Shown here piece by piece: positions 24,337 to 31,265 of a stretch of 47,842 nucleotides of DNA. The translations under genes and the position numbers were made by a program. A model generated the notes under the pieces. That model saw only the letters and a list, made by a program, of their open reading frames with translations, made no database searches and was not told the origin of the DNA. The DNA is from an uncultured Clostridia bacterium (lineage in GTDB: Bacteria; Bacillota; Clostridia; Oscillospirales; Oscillospiraceae). The stretch spans positions 1 through 47,842 of the forward strand of contig CAMKGX010000011.1 of the NCBI GenBank assembly GCA_946412355.1, given 5' to 3'. How positions within the stretch are numbered: position 1 is the first letter of the stretch; each line of letters starts with the position of its first letter.

Positions 24337-25020
24337 ATGATAACGGCGCTGGTGCGGACGGTGATACTGTACGCCGTGCTGATTGTGGGGCTGCGGCTGA
24401 CGGGCAAGCGGCAGATTGGGCAGCTGGAGCCCATTGAATTGGTGCTGACCATGCTCATCAGCGACCTGGCGGCGGTGCCCATGCAGGACTTCGGCATCCC
24501 GCTGGTGAACGGCCTCATCCCCATCGCCGCGCTGCTGGCCATGAGCACCATGCTCAGCTGCCTGAACCTGCGCAGCGTGCGGTTCCGGGCGCTGGTGTGC
24601 GGCCAGCCCGCCATCGTGATACGGGAGGGGCGGCTTTGCCAGGACGTGATGCACCGCAACCGGCTGACGCTGGACGAGGTGATGGAGGAGCTGCGCTCCC
24701 AGGGCGTGGGGGACTTGAAGGCGGTGAAGTACGCCGTGCTGGAGACCACGGGTCACCTGTCGGTGCTGCCCTACGCCCACGAGCAGGGGGTAACGCCCAA
24801 GCAACTGGGGCTGGCGGTGGAGGACGACGTATTTCTCCCGGTGGTAGTCATCAACGACGGCCGGGTGATGACCAGGGCATTGTCCCGGCTGGGAAAGGAC
24901 GATGCGTGGCTGAGGCAGCAGCTCTCCGCCCACGGGCTTGACAGGACGGAAGACGTATTCATGCTGACGGTGGGGCAGGACGGCGCGGTGACACTGGTGG
25001 CAAAGGAGGGGGCGGCATGA
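24337..25020 (+). CDS. DUF421 (YetF-like) membrane protein
   Basis: Protein of 227 residues with three N-terminal hydrophobic segments (residues about 5-80) followed by a soluble YetF domain. The family segment ELVLTMLISDLAAVPMQD precedes the second membrane span, and ALVCGQPAIVIREGRLCQDV begins the soluble part. The start follows AAGGAGGG by 6 nt. Related Bacillus proteins are linked to spores and stress, but the biochemical role is unknown. Its stop overlaps the start of the next gene (ATGA), and this DUF421-DUF4363 pairing is common in clostridia. Confidence 0.9.
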   Translation: MITALVRTVILYAVLIVGLRLTGKRQIGQLEPIELVLTMLISDLAAVPMQDFGIPLVNGLIPIAALLAMSTMLSCLNLRSVRFRALVCGQPAIVIREGRLCQDVMHRNRLTLDEVMEELRSQGVGDLKAVKYAVLETTGHLSVLPYAHEQGVTPKQLGLAVEDDVFLPVVVINDGRVMTRALSRLGKDDAWLRQQLSAHGLDRTEDVFMLTVGQDGAVTLVAKEGAA

Positions 25021-25397
25021 GGGCGCTGCGACTCTCCGCCGCCGTGCTGGCGGCGCTGTTTATCGTTTGTCTGGCGGCGGGGGCAGCCATCGGACGCCGG
25101 TGCGACGGCTGGCAGCAGCAGCTCTCACAGGCCCAGCGCAGCGCCGGGCAGGGCCACTGGCGGCGGGCGGAGGCACAATTGACGGACTTGCAGCAGGACT
25201 GGGAAAGGGCACAGGGGCCGCTGCACATGGTGATGGAGCACGCGGAAATCGACAAAGCCGCGTCGCTGTTGCAGCGCTGCCTGCTGGAGTGCAGGCAAAA
25301 AGACGCCGCGGCGCTGCGCGCCGCGGCGGTGGAATTGTCGATGCAGCTGGGCCATATCGCCGATATGGAACGGCTGAGCCTGGAGAATATATTATGA
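25017..25397 (+). CDS. DUF4363 family protein
   Basis: Protein of 126 residues with one N-terminal membrane segment (LSAAVLAALFIVCLAAGAAI, residues 6-25) and a helical remainder outside the membrane. It resembles DUF4363 proteins, which usually follow DUF421 genes, as here by a 4-bp overlap. Function unknown; a complex with the DUF421 protein is a reasonable inference. Repeat R3 begins at its stop codon. Confidence 0.8.
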   Translation: MRALRLSAAVLAALFIVCLAAGAAIGRRCDGWQQQLSQAQRSAGQGHWRRAEAQLTDLQQDWERAQGPLHMVMEHAEIDKAASLLQRCLLECRQKDAAALRAAAVELSMQLGHIADMERLSLENIL

Positions 25398-25650
25398 GCC
25401 TGTCAAAAAACGGCTATGCCGTTTTTTGACAATAGGATTGCAGTCTACTGCGCGCACGAATAGTACGCCTTTGGCGCACTATTCGCACACTTCGTAGCCT
25501 GAGAAGTGAAAAAAGTGACGCGCGCCAGCGACACCCCGCGAAGAATGAGCGGCTGGTGGAGCCAGTGCCCTTGGGGTACATGTCGTCACTTTTTTCGGAT
25601 TTCAATGGTTCGCGCCTGCGGGCGCGAAATCTGCGATGCTTTTTTGACAA
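25396..25650 (-). repeat. Repeat R3 (complete, reverse orientation, enlarged)
   Basis: Reverse-oriented copy lying between the stop codons of two convergent genes. The second hairpin has arms AAAAAAGTGACG/CGTCACTTTTTT, changed on both sides relative to R4/R5. Its loop is enlarged by a segment (25523-25578) similar to the complement of 6130-6186. The terminal hairpins probably serve as terminators for both flanking genes. Confidence 0.9.
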
Positions 25651-25666
25651 TTTGATATATTGTGGC

Positions 25667-26122
25667 TTACTTCTCCTCCAAAATCTTGCTCAGCTCCGCC
25701 ATGAAGGTGTTGATGTCCTTGAACTGGCGGTACACGGAGGCGAAGCGGACGTAGGCCACCTCGTCGGCGGTTTTCAGCTTTTCCATCACCTTTTCGCCGA
25801 TGACGTCGGTGCTGACCTCCCGCTCCAGGGAGTTCTGGATCTCCTGCTCGATCTCCATGGCCATGCGCTCCATGTCCGCCACGGACACGGGCCGCTTCTC
25901 GCAGGAGCGCTGGATGCCCCGCAGCACCTTGTTGCGGTCAAAGCTCTGGCGGCTGCCGTCCTTCTTGATGACCACCATGGGCAGGCTCTCCACCGTCTCA
26001 TAGGTGGTGAAGCGCTTCTCGCACTGGAGGCACTCACGGCGACGGCGGATGCTGGCGCCCTCGTCGGCGGGGCGGGAATCCACCACTTTGCTCTCTTTAT
26101 AGCCACAATAGGGACATCTCAT
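25667..26122 (-). CDS. nrdR: Transcriptional repressor NrdR
   Basis: ATP/dATP-sensing repressor of ribonucleotide reductase genes, 151 residues. The N-terminal zinc ribbon has C3, C6, C31 and C34 ([20 protein letters not shown]). An ATP-cone follows from about residue 48 ([20 protein letters not shown]). The RBS GGAGGGT precedes the ATG. No nrd gene lies in the window. Stands alone, divergent from mazF. Confidence 0.97.
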   Translation of the reverse strand: MRCPYCGYKESKVVDSRPADEGASIRRRRECLQCEKRFTTYETVESLPMVVIKKDGSRQSFDRNKVLRGIQRSCEKRPVSVADMERMAMEIEQEIQNSLEREVSTDVIGEKVMEKLKTADEVAYVRFASVYRQFKDINTFMAELSKILEEK

Positions 26123-26186
26123 CTCTGTACCCTCCGTATTCCGCGGTGCAATCCCGCTTAGTTGACATAATTATAGCACATTCCGT

Positions 26187-26229
26187 CAAAATGTGGTAGT
26201 GTTTTTTTCATTTTTTACGCAAAATGTGG
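26187..26229. repeat. Direct repeat CAAAATGTGG upstream of nrdR
   Basis: Identical 10-mers at 26187-26196 and 26220-26229, 33 bp apart, about three helical turns. This spacing recalls paired NrdR boxes, but the sequence does not match the NrdR palindrome well. Confidence 0.35.
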
Positions 26230-26390
26230 GTTTTTTTACGTCACACCCTTTCGATGCTTCGCTCATAGGATGGTACAGGGCGGAGAAAACCACTCCTTAC
26301 GGAGTATAAAACAGGAAGCGGCGTGGCAAAATGCCAATGACCTGAATGAACCAAGCGGGTACTTCTCATCGGCGGAGTGTGAAGGAAACA

Positions 26391-26756
26391 GTGGATACAA
26401 ATGTGAAACGCGGCGAAATATACTACGCCGACCTGAGCCCGGTGGTGGGCAGCGAGCAGGGCGGAATCCGGCCTGTGCTGATTGTGCAGAACGACACTGG
26501 CAACCGCCACAGCCCCACCGTGATTGCGGCGGCCATCACCTCCCAGCTGGGCAAGGCCAAGCTGCCCACCCACATCTCCCTGAAGGCCCAGAGCTACGGG
26601 CTGCCCAAGGAGTCGGTGGTGCTGCTGGAGCAGATACGCACGCTGGATAAGCGGCGGCTGCGGGAGCGAATGGGCCAGGTGGACGGCGCCGTGATGGAAA
26701 AGGTGGACGCCGCCATTGCCGTCAGCTTCGGCCTGCGGCCACCTACGCTCATCTGA
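26391..26756 (+). CDS. MazF/EndoA family mRNA interferase
   Basis: Sequence-specific endoribonuclease of the PemK/MazF family, closest in pattern to Bacillus EndoA: VKRGEIYYADLSPVVGSEQGGIRPVLIVQND, split here as VKRGEIYYADLSPVVG and GGIRPVLIVQND, then AAITSQLGKAKLPTH. The start is uncertain: GTG at 26391 gives 121 residues, GTG at 26403 is also possible, and an ATG at 26346 has no RBS. No antitoxin gene is visible upstream. In many Firmicutes it follows alr; here it is convergent to alr with repeat R4 between. Confidence 0.88.
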   Translation: MDTNVKRGEIYYADLSPVVGSEQGGIRPVLIVQNDTGNRHSPTVIAAAITSQLGKAKLPTHISLKAQSYGLPKESVVLLEQIRTLDKRRLRERMGQVDGAVMEKVDAAIAVSFGLRPPTLI

Positions 26757-26951
26757 CAAAAAAGCATCGCAGATTTCGCGCCCGAAGGCGCGAACCCATG
26801 AAACCCGAAAAAACTGACGACATGCGCGTCAGTTTTTTCACTTCTCAGGCTACGAAGTGTGCGAATAGTGCGCCAGAGGCGCACTATTCGTGCGCGTAGT
26901 AGACTGCAATCCTATTGTCAAAAAACGGCTATGCCGTTTTTTGACAGGCTC
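26755..26951 (+). repeat. Repeat R4 (complete copy)
   Basis: Starts within the mazF stop codon and ends at the alr terminator. All four hairpins are present: CGCGCC/GGCGCG, AAAAAACTGACG/CGTCAGTTTTTT, GCGAATAGTGCGCC/GGCGCACTATTCG, and the terminal TGTCAAAAAACGG/CCGTTTTTTGACA. Nearly identical to R5. Confidence 0.92.
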
Positions 26952-26953
26952 AT

Positions 26954-26985
26954 AAAACCGGCGGGCCCAACGGCCCGCCGGTTTT
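26954..26985. terminator. Terminator after alr
   Basis: AAAACCGGCGGGCC pairs with GGCCCGCCGGTTTT around CAAC, just beyond the alr stop. T-runs lie on both strands, so it also backs up R4 for mazF. Confidence 0.88.
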
Positions 26986-27000
26986 TGACTGTCTATAAGG

Positions 27001-28170
27001 TCAGAAGCGTAGCAGCAGCTCCCGCTCCACCACTTCGCCATTGCGGAGGTAGAGCCGGGGCACACGCTTGCTGACGGCGCACAGCAGCTCGTAGGGGATG
27101 GTGTCGGCGATGGACGCCAGGCTCTCCACCGGGTTTTCCGGGCCGAAAATCTGGATCTCATCCCCCACCTGGACGTGGGGGGCGTCGGTGAGGTCCACCA
27201 TGCACATATCCATGCAGATGCGGCCCCGCTGGGGCACGGCGCCGTCGGCGCTCATGAGGGTGCAGCGGCTGGAGAGGCTGCGGAAGAAGCCGTCGGCATA
27301 GCCGTAGGGCAGCACGCCCATGCGGGTGGTGCGCTCCGTGGTGAACATGCGGCCGTAGCTGATGGCGGTGCCGGCCTCGTAGGTCTTGATGGTGCTGACG
27401 GTGGTTTTCAGCCGCATGGCAGGGCGCAGGCCCAACTCGGCGGCGCCGTCGCCGCAGCCGTACAGCAATATGCCGGGGCGCACCATGTCCAGGGCCATTT
27501 CCGGGTAATGGACCACGGCGCCGGAGTTGGCGCAGTGGCGGATGGCAAAGGTGTGGCCCAGCCGCTGCTCCACGGCCCGGATGACACGGCAGAACAGGTC
27601 GTACTGCTGCCGGGTGTACGCCTCGCAGTCCTCCCCCGGCTCGTCGGATACGGCGAAGTGGGTGAAGATGCCCTCGGCCTCCAGGCCCGGCAGGGCGCAG
27701 TCGCGGCAGATGCTGTCCACGCCGGTGTCGAAATGAGGCCCCTGGCAGAGGTAGCCCAGGCGGGACATGCCGGTGTCCACCTTGATATGCACCTTCAGCG
27801 TGCCGCCCAGGCGGACGGCCTCGGCGCTGTACTCCACCGCCTTGGCCTGGCAGGTGACGGCCTGGGTGATGCCCAGTTCCATCAGCCGCCCCACCTGCTC
27901 CTTGGGGGTGTGGCCCAGGATGAGGACGGGCATGGTGATGCCGTTATTGCGCAGCTCCATGGCCTCGTCCATGGAGCTGACGGCCAGATAGTCGGCCCCC
28001 TTTTCCTGCAGCACCCGGCTGACCATGACGGAGCCGTGGCCGTAGGCGTCGGCCTTCACCACGCCCAGGAATTTCACGTTTTCCCCCACGCGGCGGCGTA
28101 GCACGTCGTAATTGTGGGCGATGGCGTCCAGATCCACCTCGGCCCATGTTCTCTTTAGTGTCGATTCCAT
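27001..28170 (-). CDS. alr: Alanine racemase
   Basis: PLP enzyme interconverting L- and D-alanine for peptidoglycan, 389 residues, full length. The PLP lysine is K39 in GVVKADAYGHG and the second catalytic base is Y272 in ISYGRMFTTE. The first half is the TIM barrel and the last third the beta domain (GRICMDMCMVDLTD). The RBS GGAGG overlaps the end of the lipoprotein gene, whose stop is one base before this ATG. Operon nnrD-lipoprotein-alr resembles the acpS/ydcC/alr region of bacilli and the gerS-alr2 pair of Clostridioides difficile. Confidence 0.97.
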   Translation of the reverse strand: MESTLKRTWAEVDLDAIAHNYDVLRRRVGENVKFLGVVKADAYGHGSVMVSRVLQEKGADYLAVSSMDEAMELRNNGITMPVLILGHTPKEQVGRLMELGITQAVTCQAKAVEYSAEAVRLGGTLKVHIKVDTGMSRLGYLCQGPHFDTGVDSICRDCALPGLEAEGIFTHFAVSDEPGEDCEAYTRQQYDLFCRVIRAVEQRLGHTFAIRHCANSGAVVHYPEMALDMVRPGILLYGCGDGAAELGLRPAMRLKTTVSTIKTYEAGTAISYGRMFTTERTTRMGVLPYGYADGFFRSLSSRCTLMSADGAVPQRGRICMDMCMVDLTDAPHVQVGDEIQIFGPENPVESLASIADTIPYELLCAVSKRVPRLYLRNGEVVERELLLRF

Positions 28171-28171
28171 A

Positions 28172-28762
28172 TTATTCCTCCGTAGGCTGGCTGACCGTGC
28201 AGGAAAAGGCCAGCATTTGTACTGTCAAAAACGTCTGCCCGTCCCGGCTGCACTCGGCGTACCGGGGCACCAGGGTGTCGGCGTCAATCCAGACGGTGCA
28301 GACCACCTTGTCGCCGCTCTGCGCGGTGGTGTCCAAGGCCAGGCGGTAGCAGGCCACGTCCCCCAATGTCTCCCGGCTCTCCTCTAAAAGATAGCCGCTG
28401 CCCAGGGCGTGGAGCAGGTAGGGCAGACAGTTGGCCGGGGCCACGTCCTCCAGCTCCCCCGCCGGGAGAGAGGTGCCGTCATAGGTGACGGAGAGGCCGT
28501 CGGGGGACACGGTGGCGGTGACGCCCTGCAGCTCCTCCGGGGCAAGGACCACCGTGGTGGCGGTGTCGCCGTCCAGCGTGCAGGAGAGGGTGTAGGTGCG
28601 GCTCTCGTCGCCTAAATGGCACACCACCTCCGCCTCCATCTCCGCCGTGGCCAGGCGGCTGTACTGCTCCTGGATGGACTGGGCCCGGGTGACGCCGCTG
28701 CCGCAGCCGCAGAGGCCCCACAGCAGCAGGGGGATGACGCCGAAAACACAATATCGCTTCAT
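28172..28762 (-). CDS. Predicted lipoprotein upstream of alr
   Basis: Protein of 196 residues with a lipoprotein signal: MKRYCVFGVIPLLLWGLCGC, lipidated Cys probably C20. The mature part is about 175 residues, beta-rich and LolA-like in character. By position it corresponds to YdcC of Bacillus or GerS of Clostridioides difficile, where the lipoprotein gene also sits directly before alr; GerS is needed for spore cortex modification. That role here is inferred from position only. The RBS AGGAGG precedes the ATG. Upstream lies a 192-bp gap with a small inverted repeat GAAATAC/GTATTTC but no convincing promoter. Confidence 0.8.
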   Translation of the reverse strand: MKRYCVFGVIPLLLWGLCGCGSGVTRAQSIQEQYSRLATAEMEAEVVCHLGDESRTYTLSCTLDGDTATTVVLAPEELQGVTATVSPDGLSVTYDGTSLPAGELEDVAPANCLPYLLHALGSGYLLEESRETLGDVACYRLALDTTAQSGDKVVCTVWIDADTLVPRYAECSRDGQTFLTVQMLAFSCTVSQPTEE

Positions 28763-28954
28763 ACTGCCTCCTTTGGCGTAACCGATGATTCATTTCCGCA
28801 AGAGCGATTTGTGAGGATTTTTGCGTCACAATGAAGGTGAAAAATCGCGGAAATACTTTTTGTATTTCAAGATTTTGAGACAAAATTGTGGCGTAAAAAG
28901 ACCGCAAAGCGCCGAAGAGGAAATGGAGCAGCGGTTACCGAGGGAGGCTGTGGG

Positions 28955-29812
28955 TTACTTCCCTTCCACCGCCCGGAAGGCCCCGCCGATGCGCAGGAGC
29001 ATATCCGAGGGCGTCATGGCCCGCTCCGTCAGCTCCGCCGCCGCCAGATCCCCGGCAAGGCCGTGGAGATACACAGCGCAGCAGGCGGCCTCGAAGGGCG
29101 CCATACCCTGGCCCAGCAGGCTTACCACCATGCCGGCAAGTACGTCGCCGCTGCCGCCCTTGGCCATGCCGCTGTTGCCGGTGGGGTTCACCGCCAGGCG
29201 GCCGTCGGGGGCGGCGATGACGGTGCGATGGCCTTTCAGCACCAGCACGACGCCGTGGGCTTGGGCAAAGGCCGACGCGGAAGCCTCCCGTCCGCGGGAC
29301 AAGTCCCCCACCCGGGTGAACTCCCCGGCATGGGGCGTCAGCACAGTGACGCGGCCCTTACGCTTGTCTAACACATCTATATGCCCCGCCAGGGCATTTA
29401 TGCCATCGGCGTCCAGCACCAGGGGTATTTCCGCATCCAGCAGGCAGCGGGTCAGTGCGTCCGTCTCCTGGCCCCGGCCCAGGCCGCAGCCGATGAGGGC
29501 GGCGTCGCACTGCGCCAGGCGGCGGCGAATCTCCCCTTCGGCGGCAAGGGACAGCCTGCCCTCCGAAGCAGGCAGCGGGAAGGGCATGGCCTCGTCGGAC
29601 TTCACCGCCGCCACGGGCCAGATGGGCTCCGGTACGCCTAAAAACACCAGGCCTGACCCGGTGCGCACGGCGGCGCGGGAGGCGAAAACCGGGGCGCCGG
29701 TATAGCCCACGCTGCCGCACAGGCACAGCACCTTGCCGAAATCACCCTTGTGGCCCTCCGGGTCGCGGCGGGGCAGATGCTCCGCCACATAGGCCGCCGT
29801 CAGCTCCGTCAT
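28955..29812 (-). CDS. nnrD: ADP-dependent (S)-NAD(P)H-hydrate dehydratase
   Basis: Repairs hydrated NADH/NADPH; YjeF C-terminal/carbohydrate kinase-like fold, 285 residues. The signature NPTGNSGMAKGGSGDVLAGM (residues about 219-238) carries the catalytic GSGD, and LDADGINAL and LTPHAGEFTR are further kinase-like motifs. The epimerase (NnrE) half found fused in many bacteria is absent, so only the dehydratase is encoded here. The RBS GGGGAGGGGAG precedes the ATG. First gene before the lipoprotein and alr genes, separated from them by 192 bp. Confidence 0.94.
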   Translation of the reverse strand: MTELTAAYVAEHLPRRDPEGHKGDFGKVLCLCGSVGYTGAPVFASRAAVRTGSGLVFLGVPEPIWPVAAVKSDEAMPFPLPASEGRLSLAAEGEIRRRLAQCDAALIGCGLGRGQETDALTRCLLDAEIPLVLDADGINALAGHIDVLDKRKGRVTVLTPHAGEFTRVGDLSRGREASASAFAQAHGVVLVLKGHRTVIAAPDGRLAVNPTGNSGMAKGGSGDVLAGMVVSLLGQGMAPFEAACCAVYLHGLAGDLAAAELTERAMTPSDMLLRIGGAFRAVEGK

Positions 29813-29848
29813 GGCGCTCCCCTCCCCTCTCTTTTCGCCTTCTGCATC

Positions 29849-29877
29849 ATTATTTCATAGTATAACACCCCTGTCAA
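29849..29877 (-). promoter_or_regulatory. Probable promoter of nnrD
   Basis: Minus-strand TTGACA (29872-29877), 17-bp spacer, AATAAT (29849-29854). It is divergent from the pheS promoter, with only 13 bp between the two -35 boxes. Confidence 0.55.
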
Positions 29878-29890
29878 TCGCAAAAAAGCC

Positions 29891-29919
29891 TTGCCATGGC
29901 GGAAAAAATATGGTATAAA
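29891..29919 (+). promoter_or_regulatory. Promoter of pheS-pheT
   Basis: TTGCCA (29891-29896), 17-bp spacer, TATAAA (29914-29919), just before the T-box leader. Confidence 0.75.
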
Positions 29920-29927
29920 TAGTCTTC

Positions 29928-30175
29928 AGTGAAAAGCGATGAACGGGAAAATCCGCAGCGGAGGCCCCAGCAAGAGAGAGTCGGTCAGCGGCTGAAAGCC
30001 GGCTTATGGGGTGGCGCGGTGTTCGCCCGGGAGCTGCCGCGAGGAAATGCGCGGCCGGGTCTGCCTCCGTTATGGGGCCAAACGAGTGCGCGGCCATGCC
30101 GCGAATGTGGGTGGTACCACGGAGGTCAATGCCTTTCGTCCCATTTTTACGTGGGAGGAAAGGTGTTTTTTTATC
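29928..30175 (+). promoter_or_regulatory. T-box leader of pheST
   Basis: Contains GATGAACGGGAAAA of stem I, AGAGAG with GGCTGAAAGCC, and the T-box core AATGTGGGTGGTACCAC at 30104-30120. The probable specifier is TTC at 30022-30024 (phenylalanine) in the stem I internal loop. A terminator follows: CCTTTCGTCCCA pairs with TGGGAGGAAAGG, then TTTTTTT (30132-30173). Uncharged tRNA-Phe should stabilise the antiterminator. Confidence 0.9.
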
Positions 30176-30211
30176 CCATACACTACCTTTACTAATAAGG
30201 AGGAGCGAACC

Positions 30212-31249
30212 ATGAGAGAAAAGCTGGACGCCCTGCTGCGGGAGGGTCTTGCCAAAATCGAGGCCGCTTCCAGCGAGGCGGAATTGCAGGATGTGAAAGC
30301 CTTCCTGCTGGGCAAGCAGAGCCCCCTGACGGCGCTGATGAAGGAGCTGCCCAAGGTGGACGTGGCCCTGCGGCCGGAGATGGGCCGGATGGTCAACGAG
30401 GTGAAGACAAAGCTGACGGCACAGATGGATGAGCGCCGCAACGACCTGAAGATGAAGGCCAGCGAGGTGGCGGAGGACTTCGACATCACCGTGCCGGGCA
30501 CTATGCCCCCCAGCGGCGGACTGCACCCCATCACCCAGATGTGCTACGACCTGAACGACGCCTTCCGGTCCATGGGCTTTGAGATTTTTGAGGAGCCGGA
30601 GATCACCAGCGAGCTCTACGGCTTCGACCGGCTGAATTTCCCGCCGGATCACCCCGCCCGGGAGAGCATGGACACCTATTGGCTGGCGGGCCACGACCAG
30701 GGCCACGGCGGCGACAGGCTGTGCCTGCGGCCCCATCTCACCGGTGGCAGCGTGCGGTATCTCCAGACCCACAAGCCCCCCTACCGCTTCGTGTACCCCG
30801 GCCGGGTGTACCGCAACGAGACCACCGACGCGCGCCACGAGCGGGCCTTCTTCCAGTATGAGGCGCTGGTGGTGGACAAGGACTTTACCTTCACCGCCGG
30901 CAAGGTGATGATCAAGAGCATTCTCTCCAAGGTGTTCGGCCGGGACGTGCCGGTGCGTATGCGGGCGGGCTTCTTCCCCTTTGTGGAGCCCGGCTTTGAA
31001 ATCGACATGGGCTGCCTGGTGTGCGGCGGCAAGGGCTGCAGCGTGTGCAAGCACGTGGGCTGGATTGAGATCATGCCCGGCGGCACCCCCCACCCCAACG
31101 TACTGCGCGCCGCGGGATTGGACCCCGACGAGTACACCGGCTTCTACGTCAACATCGGCCTGGACCGGCTGGTGATGATGCGCTACGGCGTGGACGACAT
31201 CCGCCTGTTCCACGGAGGCGATTTGCGCTTCCTGGAGCAGTTCCGATAA
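30212..31249 (+). CDS. pheS: Phenylalanine--tRNA ligase, alpha subunit
   Basis: Catalytic subunit of class IIc PheRS, 345 residues. Class II motifs are visible: NFPPDHPARESMDTYW near residue 145, motif 2 VYRNETTDARHERAFFQYE near 200, and motif 3 NIGLDRLVMMRYGVDDIR near the end. The N-terminal coiled coil (LREGLAKIEAASSEAEL) is the tRNA-binding arm. The start follows AAGGAGGAG; the open frame upstream runs through the T-box and is excluded. Co-transcribed with pheT 16 bp downstream. Confidence 0.97.
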   Translation: MREKLDALLREGLAKIEAASSEAELQDVKAFLLGKQSPLTALMKELPKVDVALRPEMGRMVNEVKTKLTAQMDERRNDLKMKASEVAEDFDITVPGTMPPSGGLHPITQMCYDLNDAFRSMGFEIFEEPEITSELYGFDRLNFPPDHPARESMDTYWLAGHDQGHGGDRLCLRPHLTGGSVRYLQTHKPPYRFVYPGRVYRNETTDARHERAFFQYEALVVDKDFTFTAGKVMIKSILSKVFGRDVPVRMRAGFFPFVEPGFEIDMGCLVCGGKGCSVCKHVGWIEIMPGGTPHPNVLRAAGLDPDEYTGFYVNIGLDRLVMMRYGVDDIRLFHGGDLRFLEQFR

Positions 31250-31265
31250 AAGGAGGGCTGACAAC

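Noticed and set aside
25396-26951. Inversion of the nrdR-mazF block between R3 and R4 explaining why mazF faces alr
   Set aside because: R3 and R4 are in opposite orientation, but re-inverting the block places nrdR, not mazF, next to alr, so a single inversion does not restore the usual alr-mazF order.
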